From NCBI GenBank assembly GCA_963736055.1, contig CAVTNM010000008.1, forward strand, positions 372,001 to 436,000: a DNA stretch of 64,000 bases, in the 5' to 3' direction. A program made the translations under genes and the position numbers. The stretch is from AC-32 sp963736055. GTDB taxonomy: Bacteria > Actinomycetota > Thermoleophilia > Gaiellales > Gaiellaceae. How positions within the stretch are numbered: position 1 is the first letter of the stretch; the number at the start of each line of letters is the position of its first letter. Below, one piece after another: positions 41,870 to 50,529 of the stretch. A model generated the notes under the pieces. That model saw only the letters and a list, made by a program, of their open reading frames with translations. It searched no databases and was not told the DNA's origin.

Positions 41870-42855
41870 GCCACGCTGCGAACGCTCTCGCGCATGCTCC
41901 CCGCGGCCTCGAAGGCCGCCGAGGGCTCGAAGCCGGAGTGGATCGCGCAGTGCTCGCAGCGGGCGTCGTTGCCGGGGCCGTACTCCTCCCACTCGATCCC
42001 GTCCAGCAGCGCCTCGTAGGTCGGGAAAATCCCGTCGGTGAGCAGGTAGCACGGGCCTTTCCAGCCGTACGGGTTGCGCGTGATGGAACCCCACGGTGCG
42101 CAGGGGAGCTTGCGGTCCCCCGCCAGGAAGTCCTGGTAGATCGGGCTCGCCAGCCAGCGGTAGCCGTTCTCGCGCGCGGCGGAGCGGATGACGCGGAACT
42201 TCTCCTCGTGCTCGGCCCGCGTCATGGTGAGGTTCGGGTCGATCTGCGAGTACTGGTAGCCCGGCGCGACGAGCATCCCGTCGATCCCGACGTCGTCGGT
42301 GAGGTAGCCCATCATCTGGATCACCTCGTCCGGGTCGGTCTCCTTAAAGATCGTCGTGTTCGTCGTGACCCGGAACCCCCGGTCCCGCGCCAGGCGGATC
42401 GCGTCCACCGCGATGTCCCAGAGGCCGGGGTAGTCGCAGATGTAGTCGTGGATCTCTCGCATGCCGTCGAGGTGAACGACGAAGGTCAGGCGCTTGTTCG
42501 GCTGGAAGACGTCCAGGAACTGCTCGAGCCGGAGCGCGTTCGTGCACAGCTCGATCGTCTTGTTCAGCTCCAGGAAGCCCTCGACCACGTCCTCGATTCC
42601 CTTGAAGACGAGCGGCTCGCCGCCGCAGATCGAGACGACGGGCGCCGGGCACTGCACGCCGGCATCGATGCACTCCTCGACCGAGAGGCGCGCCTTGTTC
42701 GACTCGTACTCGCGGATCTTCCCGCAGCCGATGCAGGCGATGTTGCACGCCAGGGTGGGCTCCAGCATCAAAACGAGCGGATAGCGCTCGCCTTTGCGCT
42801 GCTGCTGCGTGACGTACTTCGCGATCTGGACGGTCGGGGCGAGCGGAAACTTCAT
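41851..42855 (-). CDS. hpnH: Adenosyl-hopene transferase HpnH (radical SAM)
   Basis: A 334-residue radical SAM enzyme that joins the adenosyl group to diploptene, starting the C35 side chain. The cluster motif is CNIACIGC (Cys37, Cys41, Cys44), followed by the SAM motif SICGGEPLV and HLDGMREIHDYICD. A C-terminal CEHCAIHSGFEPSA segment is typical of HpnH. It overlaps shc (ATGA) upstream and hpnG downstream. Its presence means extended hopanoids are made. Confidence 0.94.
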   Translation of the reverse strand: MKFPLAPTVQIAKYVTQQQRKGERYPLVLMLEPTLACNIACIGCGKIREYESNKARLSVEECIDAGVQCPAPVVSICGGEPLVFKGIEDVVEGFLELNKTIELCTNALRLEQFLDVFQPNKRLTFVVHLDGMREIHDYICDYPGLWDIAVDAIRLARDRGFRVTTNTTIFKETDPDEVIQMMGYLTDDVGIDGMLVAPGYQYSQIDPNLTMTRAEHEEKFRVIRSAARENGYRWLASPIYQDFLAGDRKLPCAPWGSITRNPYGWKGPCYLLTDGIFPTYEALLDGIEWEEYGPGNDARCEHCAIHSGFEPSAAFEAAGSMRESVRSVAWTLTG

Positions 42856-44642
42856 CGACTGAGCCTTTCTCGTAGACGGCCGAGGGCAAGCAGCGGGAAG
42901 TGCAGTCGGTACAAGTGGTACCTGATCATGAAGTCAAGCGGGAAGCCTGTGCCGGTGAACTGCTGCTCCTCCCAGTCGCCGTTGTGCTTCTGTGCGTCGC
43001 AGAGCCACTCTGCCGCACGCCGGGCGGACCGGCTCTGCGCCTCGTTTGCAGCGACGTAGGCTAATAGCGCCCAGGCCGTTTGGGAAGGCGAGCTCGGGCC
43101 CCGGCCGCGCCAGGCGGGATCGCTGTAGGAGCGGACGTCTTCGCCGAAGCCGCCGTCGTCGTTCTGTACCGAGTCGAGCCAGGCGATCGCGCGGCGCATC
43201 GCGGGCTGATCCGGCTCGATCCCGCAGGCCTCCAGCGCCGGCAGCGCGGCGGCGGTGCCGTAGACGTGGTTGACGCCCCAGCGCCCGAACCAGGAGCCGT
43301 CCGGTTCCTGCTCGGCCAGCAGCCAATCCAGGCCGCGCCGCACCTCGTCCTCGTACCCGCGCTCCTGGGCGAGCGCCTCGAGCGCGTGCGCCGTCACGTC
43401 GGCGCTCGGCTCGTCGGTCACCTTGCCGAAGTCGCAGAACGGCAGCTTGTAGAGCCAGAAGGCCTCGTTGTCTGCGTCGAAGGCGCCCCAGCCGCCGCTC
43501 GACGACTGCATCCCGGCCGTCCAGGCGAGGCCTCGGTCGACCGCCTCGCGGGCACGGTGGCAGCGCCGCAGCGCGAGCGCGACCACGGCGGTGTCGTCGA
43601 TGTCCGGGTAGAGGTCGTTCTCGAACTCGAAGGCCCAGCCGCCCGGGGCGAGCCCGGGCCGGCGCACCGCCCAGTCGCCCGCGACCGTGACCTCCTCGCG
43701 CTCGAGCCATTCGGCGGCGCGGATGAGCGCCGGGTGCTCCGGGCCGAGGCCCGAGTCGCGGAGCGCGAGCACGGCGAGGCAGGTGTCCCAGACCGGCGAC
43801 TGGCACGCCTCCGGGCGCAGGCGGTCGCCCTCGTCGATCGTGAAGCCCTCCCAGCCCTCGACGGCGCGGCGCAGCGTCTCGTCCTCGAAGCCGTGCCCCA
43901 GGGCGACGAGCATCAGGATCGACCAGACCCAGGGCGGCTGGATCCCGCCCCAGGAGCCGTCCGCCTCCTGGTGGGCCCGCACCCAGCGCTCGGCCTCGCG
44001 CAGCGCGGCCCGGCGCAGGCTCGAGGGCCGCGGCGCCGGCTTGCTCCGGCCGGGGCGGGCGCCGATCTCCCGCAGGTCGATCGCGGCCGGGCGCACCGGG
44101 CGCAGCGCACGGCAGGCCGCAAGCGGAACGAAGGTGCCGCGGGCCCAGCAGGAGAAGTCGTAGATCGAGGCCGGCGCCGACGGTGGGAGCAGCACGAGCT
44201 CGACCGGGATGGGCGTGATCCGCTGCCACGGCCACTGGCCGATCAGGGCCAGGAAGCACTTCGTGAAGATGCGGCTGCGAGGGATGCCGCCGTGCGAGCG
44301 GATGAACTCGCGCGCCTGCGGGCCGGGGTCGACGCCGGCGAGCTTCAGCGCCGCGTAGGCCTCGATCGAGGTCGAGAGGTCGGGCGGCCCCTCGAACCAG
44401 ATCGACCAGGTGCCGTCGTCCCGCCGCCGGGCCAGGAGCTCGTTCGCGATCTTGCGGTCGAGCTCCGGGGTGCGGAGCCCGAGGACGTGGTGCCAGAAGA
44501 GGTGCTGGGCGATCATCGTCGCGTTCGACTCGAGCTCGCCGACCCAGTAGCCGTCGTCGTGCTGGAGCTCGAGCAGGCGCTGCGTCGCGGCCTCGATCGC
44601 TGCATCCACCCGGGTCTCGATCCTCTCCGGCGCGACCGTCAC
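42852..44642 (-). CDS. shc: Squalene-hopene cyclase
   Basis: A 596-residue membrane-associated cyclase that folds squalene into hopene. The acid motif DIDDTA (about residues 346-349) protonates squalene; QW motifs recur, such as QEADGSWGGIQPPW and QNDDGGFGEDVRSY. It is somewhat shorter than the usual 630-680 residues. GTG 44642 follows AGGAGGT and overlaps the stop of hpnE (GTGA). The order hpnC-hpnD-hpnE-shc-hpnH-hpnG matches the pathway. Confidence 0.94.
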   Translation of the reverse strand: MTVAPERIETRVDAAIEAATQRLLELQHDDGYWVGELESNATMIAQHLFWHHVLGLRTPELDRKIANELLARRRDDGTWSIWFEGPPDLSTSIEAYAALKLAGVDPGPQAREFIRSHGGIPRSRIFTKCFLALIGQWPWQRITPIPVELVLLPPSAPASIYDFSCWARGTFVPLAACRALRPVRPAAIDLREIGARPGRSKPAPRPSSLRRAALREAERWVRAHQEADGSWGGIQPPWVWSILMLVALGHGFEDETLRRAVEGWEGFTIDEGDRLRPEACQSPVWDTCLAVLALRDSGLGPEHPALIRAAEWLEREEVTVAGDWAVRRPGLAPGGWAFEFENDLYPDIDDTAVVALALRRCHRAREAVDRGLAWTAGMQSSSGGWGAFDADNEAFWLYKLPFCDFGKVTDEPSADVTAHALEALAQERGYEDEVRRGLDWLLAEQEPDGSWFGRWGVNHVYGTAAALPALEACGIEPDQPAMRRAIAWLDSVQNDDGGFGEDVRSYSDPAWRGRGPSSPSQTAWALLAYVAANEAQSRSARRAAEWLCDAQKHNGDWEEQQFTGTGFPLDFMIRYHLYRLHFPLLALGRLRERLSR

Positions 44643-45868
44643 GCCGCCACCTCCTGACGCGCCGAGGTCAGAGCCTGCGCGGCGGCAAGACCGCTTCGCA
44701 CGGCGCCCTCCATCGTCGGAGGCCAGCCCGTCGCAGTCCACGCGCCCGCGCGTGTGACGTTCGGCCTCGACGTCCGCGGCCCGGGCCGGTGCTGCTCGCT
44801 GCCCGGGCGCACGGCGATCGTCGCCTCCGGCTCGCGGCTGACGCGCGACCAGAGCAGCTCCGCCCGGCCGAGCCGCTCGACGAGCGCGCCCGCGATCAGC
44901 TCCACGAGCTCGCGGCCGCGCATGGCCTCGAGCTCGGGCGCGCCGCTCGAGACGACGGTGAGGTACTGGCCGGTCTCCGGCTCGTGTCCGGTCAGCCGCC
45001 CGCGGTCGAAGACCCAGTGCGCCGGGCTGCCGAGCAGGGCCGCCAGGGGCTCGTGCAGGAGCCGCCGGTCGAAGAGCAGGTGGACGCTCACGATCGGTGA
45101 GTACCCAAGCTGCGGCTCGGGCTCACCCAGCAGGCGGGCGCTCTCGGCAGGCGGCAGCGCCACGACGACGGCGTCGTGCTCGAGCTCGTGCAGGTCGTCG
45201 ATGCGGGCGCCGATGCGGACGGTCGCTCCCGCCGCCTCGAGCGCGCGGCCCGCCGCCTCCCCGTGCATCTCCCCGAGCGGCCGCAGCGGCAGGAGCAGGT
45301 CGGAAGCCCGCTTCCCCGAGAGCAGCGCGGTTCGAACCGTGAAGTCGCCAACCTCGGCATCCGCCTCGGCCGCGGGGAGGTTGAGCGCCGGCCGGATGAA
45401 GACGTCCCAGAACCGCTCGATCGCCGCTGGCGACTGCCCCCGCCGCCGCAGCGCCTCGTCGAACGTCCCACCCCGGGAGCTTGTGCTCCAGTGAACAAGC
45501 ACTTTCAGAATCCTCAACCGGTCTCCGAGCCGCACATGCCGGTAGCGCAAGAGAGCAAGCGCGGAGGGCTTGATCACCGCCTTCCGGCCATGCTCGTCGA
45601 GCACCGGGAGCTCGAGGGGCTCGCGGCGCAGGGAGCCGCTCTCGCCGATCCGATCCAGAAAGCGCAGGTAGGCAGTGAAGCAGCCGAGCGCGATGTGCTG
45701 GCCGTTGTCCGGAGGGGGCTCCGGGTCGCCGTCACGCCGCGGCAGCGTCTGCACGGCGCCGCCGAGCGTCGGCCTCGCCTCGTAGACGGTCACCTCGTGC
45801 CCGGAGTCCACCAGCTCGAGCGCCGCGCTCAAACCGGCGAGCCCGCCTCCGACGACGGCAATCCTCAT
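44639..45868 (-). CDS. hpnE: Hydroxysqualene/squalene-forming flavoprotein HpnE
   Basis: A 409-residue FAD amine-oxidase/desaturase-like protein starting RIAVVGGGLAGLSAALEL with the dinucleotide motif. HpnE reduces hydroxysqualene to squalene in the three-step HpnCDE route. Other family parts are DNGQHIALGCFTAY and the C-terminal FAD segment AGAWTATGWPPTMEGAVRSG. ATG 45868 lies 97 bases after hpnD; that gap holds a strong hairpin. Confidence 0.9.
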   Translation of the reverse strand: MRIAVVGGGLAGLSAALELVDSGHEVTVYEARPTLGGAVQTLPRRDGDPEPPPDNGQHIALGCFTAYLRFLDRIGESGSLRREPLELPVLDEHGRKAVIKPSALALLRYRHVRLGDRLRILKVLVHWSTSSRGGTFDEALRRRGQSPAAIERFWDVFIRPALNLPAAEADAEVGDFTVRTALLSGKRASDLLLPLRPLGEMHGEAAGRALEAAGATVRIGARIDDLHELEHDAVVVALPPAESARLLGEPEPQLGYSPIVSVHLLFDRRLLHEPLAALLGSPAHWVFDRGRLTGHEPETGQYLTVVSSGAPELEAMRGRELVELIAGALVERLGRAELLWSRVSREPEATIAVRPGSEQHRPGPRTSRPNVTRAGAWTATGWPPTMEGAVRSGLAAAQALTSARQEVAA

Positions 45869-45900
45869 CGCGATGCCTTCGATCCGAGCGCACCTGGCCA

Positions 45901-45965
45901 CCGGCGCAGACGGCCGAGCCGGCAAAGCCGGCTCGGACTGACGGCCACATCGCAAGCGACGTCGC
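45901..45965 (+). repeat. Paired-hairpin intergenic repeat, copy C
   Basis: CAGACGG, stem CCGAGCCGGC-AAA-GCCGGCTCGG (45914-45936), CTGACGGCC, then CGCAAGCG: the same order of parts as copies A and B but with a wholly different first stem. It lies inside the hopanoid operon between hpnD and hpnE and could lower read-through or mark mRNA processing. Confidence 0.62.
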
Positions 45966-46787
45966 TCATCGCAGCAGCCCCGCTCCCACGATGCGGAGCT
46001 TGGTCAGCGGGGACAGGCGCAACGAGCCCTCGAACACGTCGAACCCGCGTGCCTCGATCCGATCGAGCGTCGCACGGTAGAGGCCGGCGAAGGTCGCGAC
46101 GCAGGCCGCGCTGCGGGAATCGAGCGAGTCGAGCAGCTGCAGCCCGTCGTCGAGGTACGCCCGCGCGCGCGAGGCCTGGAACGCCATCAGCGCCCGCCAT
46201 TCCGCCCCGGCCCGGCCGGCTGCGATGTCGTCCTCGGAGACGCCGTAGGCTGCCAGCTCGTCCTGCGGCAGATAGACGCGCCCGAGCTCCCAGTCTTCCC
46301 GCACGTCCCGCGCGATGTTGATCAGCTGGAGCGCCACCCCGAGTGTCTCCGCGCGCCCGACCTCTTCCGAGCCGTAGATCGCGACGCACGCCACCCCCAC
46401 AGCGCCCGCGACCCGCCGGCAGTACCCGAGTAGCTCGTCGAAGTCCGCGTAGCGGCTCTGCTCGGTGTCCTGGAGGCCGCCGGCCACGAGGTCGTGCAGC
46501 GCGCCGTCCGGGATCGGATAGCGCGCGCGGGCATCGGCCAGCGCGACGAGCATCGGATCCTCCCCTGGAGCCGCTTCCAGAGCGGCCTCCAGCTCCCGGA
46601 GGCGCACACGCTTGTCGTCGAGCGGCAGTCCCCCGTCGGCCAGATCGTCGACACGCCGCGCAAATGCGTAGACGGCCGCGATCGCCTGCCGCTTGGGCCG
46701 TGGCAGAACCATGATCCCGTACGCGAAGTTGCGCGCCTCGCGGCGGGTGATCCGCTCGACCTCCGCATAGGCGGCCTCGACCGTCAA
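45966..46787 (-). CDS. hpnD: Presqualene diphosphate synthase HpnD
   Basis: A 273-residue trans-prenyltransferase of the squalene/phytoene synthase fold joining two farnesyl diphosphates. The aspartate-rich motifs are AFARRVDDLAD and NIARDVREDWELGRVYLP. The start is a TTG (46787) overlapping the hpnC stop (TTGA), which is unusual but fits coupled translation. It is followed by a hairpin repeat and hpnE. Confidence 0.92.
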   Translation of the reverse strand: MTVEAAYAEVERITRREARNFAYGIMVLPRPKRQAIAAVYAFARRVDDLADGGLPLDDKRVRLRELEAALEAAPGEDPMLVALADARARYPIPDGALHDLVAGGLQDTEQSRYADFDELLGYCRRVAGAVGVACVAIYGSEEVGRAETLGVALQLINIARDVREDWELGRVYLPQDELAAYGVSEDDIAAGRAGAEWRALMAFQASRARAYLDDGLQLLDSLDSRSAACVATFAGLYRATLDRIEARGFDVFEGSLRLSPLTKLRIVGAGLLR

Positions 46788-47585
46788 CGAATCGCCGCCA
46801 GCGCGAGCCGTGCCCGCGAGGGACGAGGCCGCCCGTTGAAGATGTCCCAGTCGGCGCGCTCGAGCGCCTCGAGCGCAGCGACGCCCCCGCGTCCGAAGAC
46901 CGCGACCGCCCGGCCGACGCGGCCGCCGATCCTGCGCCCGAGCTCCTCACCGGAGCTCGAGCAGCCCACGGGCGCGCTCCGACTCGAACGCGAGCAGCGC
47001 GCGCAAGGGCTCGTTCGGGCCCGCGAGCTCGGTGACGCCGAAGCGCCGGCGGTCCTCGGCGGGCAGGTACACGCGGCCGAGCTCGAGGTCGCGCGGCACG
47101 TCCTGGAGGAAGTTCACGAGCTGCAGCCCGGTGCAGACGTGGTCGGACAGCCCCACCAGCTCCGGCTCGCTGCGCCCGATCACGCCGAGGACGAGACGGC
47201 CGACCGGATCGGCGGAGTGGACGCAGTAGTGCTTCAGATCCCCCCACGTCTCGTACTCGAAGACGCGCTGGTCCATGCGATTCGCCTCGATCAGGCGCAG
47301 AAACGGCTCGCGCGGGAGCGTGCAGGCGCGGATCGTCGGCTGAAGCTCGCGCATCACCTCCCAGCTCGGCTCGCCCGTGTAGCAGGCGTCCAACTCGCTC
47401 TCGAGCTCGTCCAGCGCAGCCGGCCGGTCGCCCTCGAGCTCGTCGCCGAGCAGGTCCACGAGGCGCGCGAAGCCGTACACGGCGCGCAGGTGGGGGCGCA
47501 GCGGGCGCGGGAACAGAAGCGAGGCGACCGGGAAGTTCTCCGTTCGCGCGCGGGCTGCAATCGAGCCTGCGGAGGCCGGGTCCAT
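46784..47585 (-). CDS. hpnC: Hydroxysqualene synthase HpnC, frameshifted near the end
   Basis: Second squalene/phytoene-synthase-fold enzyme, converting presqualene diphosphate to hydroxysqualene. It has ENFPVASLLFPRPLRPHLRA, ARLVDLLGDE and LQLVNFLQDVPRDLELGRVY. In the given sequence a stop appears at 46947 after ARGLLELR. The conserved C-terminus (GEELGRRIGGRVGRAVAVFG to RLALAAIR) continues in the next frame to 46784, so one extra base near 46,950 explains the break. ATG 47585 chosen. Rejoined length is about 267 residues. Confidence 0.88.
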
Positions 47586-47625
47586 GCGCAAACCATGGCC
47601 CGCGGCGAGCCGCCTCGTCAAACGG

Positions 47626-48042
47626 CTACGTCGTGGCGCGTGGTGCAGGCGGCGACTGGGGCCGCCTCCGCGAAGCGGGCTCGCTCCGCCAGACCTGGGT
47701 CAGCGAGAGGCCGGGCCGGAATCCCTGGCGCTCGGCCTCACCCGCCGGCAGCTCCAGTACCGCCCGTGCGCCTCGGCCGGCGGAGAAGCGCCACGGGCGA
47801 ATCTCGGAGACCACCTTCGTGACCCGGTTCTCCCTGTCGAGGTAGACCGCGTCGATCGTGAAGCGCATGAAACCGGTGTGGATCGAGGAGGCAGGCCGCA
47901 GCAGCATCCCTTCGCCTTCGGCCAGCCCGCGTCTGCCGAGCAGGCCGCGCAGGCGGGCGAACATCGTCTCCGCGAGGAGACAGTGCTCGCAGACGACGTT
48001 TCCGTCCTCGTCCGCCAGCGCGACCTGTGGCAAGGGCTTCAT
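47626..48042 (-). CDS. DUF192 protein
   Basis: A 138-residue DUF192 protein, recognised by FARLRGLLGRRGLAEGEGML and SSIHTGFMRFTIDAVYLD. Homologues are small, often exported beta-barrel-like proteins with no known activity; this one has no signal peptide. Its ATG overlaps the stop of the M15-like gene (ATGA), and it is followed after 40 bases by hpnC, so it may be co-transcribed with the hopanoid genes. Confidence 0.87.
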   Translation of the reverse strand: MKPLPQVALADEDGNVVCEHCLLAETMFARLRGLLGRRGLAEGEGMLLRPASSIHTGFMRFTIDAVYLDRENRVTKVVSEIRPWRFSAGRGARAVLELPAGEAERQGFRPGLSLTQVWRSEPASRRRPQSPPAPRATT

Positions 48043-49463
48043 CGGTACCCGACGTGAATGTGGTCGTAGTGGTTGGCCAGCGGGAACGACGGCCCGCCGA
48101 GTCCCATCAGCGAGATCACCTGCGCCGGCAGCATCGCGCCCGGAAGCATCAGGACGCTGCGCACCGCCTGCTCCGTGATCCCGCCGGGCTGCTGGTGCCC
48201 GAAGATCGAGATGTTGTGGACAGCCGCGATGTCGACCGCGCGGCCGTACACGTGCGCGGAGACGACGCCGGGGCGGGCGTAGAGCCGGTGGCCCGAGACG
48301 AGGCAGGAGACGGTGACCTCGTGGTAGGTCTGGGCCAGGTACAGCATCAGCGCGAGCACGCGCACGTCGACGCGGCCGGCTTTGACGTCGTCCCGGCCGC
48401 CCGAGTAGATGTTCAGGCGCGCGTCGTGCAGAACCCGGTCCTGCAGGTCGGCCTTCTGCGAGAGCAGCCCGCGCACGAGGCTCGCGAGCCCGACCGCGCG
48501 GTAGTAGTTGCGAAGAGCGACCACTCGGTCGGCGAGCGCCGTGTTGCTCGAGTAGGAGAGCGCCGCCGCCCAGGCGTTCGCGCGCCCGCCGAGGGTGCTC
48601 AGGCGAAGCGCGAGCCCGCGCAGCGCTCCCCGGGTCGCCGGGACGCGGCCGTTGTGGCCGTCAGCGCGAAGCGTCGCGAGCACGAGCGCCCAGTCGATGT
48701 GCGCCTGCCGCGAGAAGGACACGAGCTCACGCGCGAACGTGAGCTTGAGCCGGGCGGCCGGCGGCGTCGGGTCGGGAGCCGCGCGGTTCAGCCAGACGGT
48801 CGAAGCCGCGGCCGAGTGGACCTCGGGGTCGAGCGCCGGAGCCTTCACCGGCTTCGAGGCCTTCTGCTTGTGCGAGACCTGCGGCCGGTTCCGCTTGACG
48901 CCCGGGCGCGCGACGTGCACGCGCGAGATCGCGGCCCGCTTGGGTGCGGATGCGGCCGAGCCGGCTGCGGAAACCGTGGCGTGCGACGGACGGGAGCTGA
49001 GCACCGCGACCCGCGGCGCGGTCGGCGCCGGTGCGGGCTCTACAGGCTCGGCGGGTGTGGTCGCAGCGGGAGGCGTCGCATCGCCCGAGTCGACCTGGCC
49101 CGTCTGAGCAGCGGCCGGTCCGGCAGGCCCGGTCGGGCCGGTCGGGCCGGTCGGCCCGCTGGTGCCGGTCTCGGCCTGCGCCACGATGGCCGGCGAGTCG
49201 TCCTCGGCGAGCATCCCTCTGACGCCGTTGCCCGCGCCGGCCGAGATCGCGAGCCCCGCGAAGAAGAGCATGCTGAAAGACAGCGTCTGCACGAAGCGGC
49301 GCTGGAAGCTGTGCTTGAGCGCCGGCTGCGGATCCGCCTCGCCCCGCTCGTCCCACTCGTCCCACGCGCGACCTCGACCGAGCACGGTGAGGACGCACCT
49401 CGCGAGAGAGATCAGGAGGAGGTGGTGGAGAAGCCGCCTGGTCAGAGAGTTCCGTCGTGGCAT
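48039..49463 (-). CDS. Membrane-anchored protein with collagen-like stretch and M15-like peptidase motifs
   Basis: A 474-residue protein: basic N-terminus, one hydrophobic segment at about 57-75 (FVQTLSFSMLFFAGLAISAG), a short collagen-like stretch SGPTGPTGPTGPAGPA, a Pro/Ala-rich stalk, and a C-terminal domain with SAHVYGRAVDI and NHYDHIHVGYR. These match the SxHxxGxAxD and HxH zinc motifs of the D-Ala-D-Ala carboxypeptidase family M15. It is probably a cell-wall peptidase or binding protein held outside the membrane. It heads the minus-strand gene row leading into the hopanoid genes. Confidence 0.75.
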   Translation of the reverse strand: MPRRNSLTRRLLHHLLLISLARCVLTVLGRGRAWDEWDERGEADPQPALKHSFQRRFVQTLSFSMLFFAGLAISAGAGNGVRGMLAEDDSPAIVAQAETGTSGPTGPTGPTGPAGPAAAQTGQVDSGDATPPAATTPAEPVEPAPAPTAPRVAVLSSRPSHATVSAAGSAASAPKRAAISRVHVARPGVKRNRPQVSHKQKASKPVKAPALDPEVHSAAASTVWLNRAAPDPTPPAARLKLTFARELVSFSRQAHIDWALVLATLRADGHNGRVPATRGALRGLALRLSTLGGRANAWAAALSYSSNTALADRVVALRNYYRAVGLASLVRGLLSQKADLQDRVLHDARLNIYSGGRDDVKAGRVDVRVLALMLYLAQTYHEVTVSCLVSGHRLYARPGVVSAHVYGRAVDIAAVHNISIFGHQQPGGITEQAVRSVLMLPGAMLPAQVISLMGLGGPSFPLANHYDHIHVGYR

Positions 49464-49840
49464 TGCCTTGTGCTCCCGTTCGTCTTGGGCGCCGGTGGGC
49501 CGCCACGTCGGCGCGGATCTCGATTGGCATCCGCGGGCCGTACGGACTTGTGGGGACTATCGAGCTACCGGGCCGGCGCGCCCTCCCCCGATCAAGGGAT
49601 GTCCCCCTGAGATCACCTGTACGGGGGATCGGCCTGTGAGCGTTTCGGATCGATGATCGGCGCATCGGAGCCATAGGCGGCGCGGCCACGCCGAAAACAC
49701 CTCGGAGGTTCTCCCGACGTGCCAATGCACATCGCCCGCACCAGAATTCGGCTCTCCCGAGAAGACCTCCTGGCGTTTTTTCTTTCGAGAAATTCGCGCG
49801 CGACCGCGTGCGCATCCATGAGAGAAGGGAGGTGAATCAG
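49464..49840. other. 377-base non-coding region between divergent operons
   Basis: No gene was seen. The region separates the M15-like gene from the pilus operon and must hold promoters for both. A T-rich stretch at about 49,777-49,793 is the most AT-rich part and may belong to the flp promoter. No known riboswitch pattern was recognised. Confidence 0.5.
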
Positions 49841-50029
49841 ATGCTGAAGCTCTTCACCTTCGTGCAGATCGCCGCAGATTCGCTGCGCAGGCGCGAGGAG
49901 GGACAGACGATGGCGGAGTACGGCGTGGTTCTCGCCGTGATCACGCTTGCCGTGATCGGTGCCATCACGCTCCTTTCCGACAACGTTCGCGCTGCGATCG
50001 AGAACGTCGCGGGCATCCTGCCCGGCTAA
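49841..50029 (+). CDS. flp: Flp-type pilin
   Basis: A 62-residue class III prepilin: a short basic leader, then the pilin motif GQTMAEYGVVLAVITLAVIG with the Glu-Tyr pair, forming the hydrophobic assembly helix. ATG 49841 follows a strong GGGAGGTG. It is the first gene of the Tad pilus operon and is followed by a hairpin, so the pilin can be made in excess over the machinery. No prepilin peptidase gene is in the window. Confidence 0.9.
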   Translation: MLKLFTFVQIAADSLRRREEGQTMAEYGVVLAVITLAVIGAITLLSDNVRAAIENVAGILPG

Positions 50030-50055
50030 CGACACGACTGCACCTTTCTCCGGTA

Positions 50056-50080
50056 GGGGCCCCTTCCTCGGAAGGGGCCC
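50056..50080 (+). terminator. Hairpin after flp
   Basis: A stem of about ten pairs, GGGCCCCTTC with GAAGGGGCCC, and a four-base loop lies between flp and tadE. It probably ends most transcripts or protects the flp mRNA, giving high pilin levels. Confidence 0.7.
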
Positions 50081-50112
50081 ACTCCTTCGATTCGCACCAG
50101 GAAAGAACTCCC

Positions 50113-50529
50113 GTGAAGAACACCGTGAAGAACACCGAGCATCGAACAATTCAGCTTCGCTCCGAGCGAGGTCAGTCGCTGACGGAATTTGCGCTGGCTT
50201 TGCCGATCCTTGCGTTGCTGCTCTTCGCGGTCATCCAGTTCGGAATCGTGTTCAACAACTACGTGACGCTGACGGACGCGACACGCGCCGGCGCCCGCAA
50301 GGGTGCGGTCGGGAGGCAGCTGCCCAACCCGCAGGGCTCGACCATCAGCGCAGTGCGCAACTCCGCCGCAGACCTGAACCAGACAAAGCTCGCTGTGACC
50401 GTCACCTCGACGTGGCAGCCCAGCGCCGACGTGACCGTCAACGCGACCTACCCGTACTCGATCAGCCTCCTCGGCATGGTCGTGAAGAGCGGGCTCCTGA
50501 CCAGTACGACCACGGAGCGCGTGGAATGA
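50113..50529 (+). CDS. tadE: TadE-like pseudopilin
   Basis: A 138-residue protein with the N-terminal TadE motif RGQSLTEFALALPILALLLFAV and a small extracytoplasmic domain. TadE-like minor pilins help assemble the Flp pilus. GTG 50113 precedes the basic leader. The last base pairs overlap the ATG of the next gene (ATGA). Confidence 0.87.
   Translation: MKNTVKNTEHRTIQLRSERGQSLTEFALALPILALLLFAVIQFGIVFNNYVTLTDATRAGARKGAVGRQLPNPQGSTISAVRNSAADLNQTKLAVTVTSTWQPSADVTVNATYPYSISLLGMVVKSGLLTSTTTERVE

Noticed and set aside
49601..49760. Possible c-di-GMP or c-di-AMP riboswitch between the M15-like gene and flp
   Set aside because: The order of conserved blocks for either class was not found on either strand.
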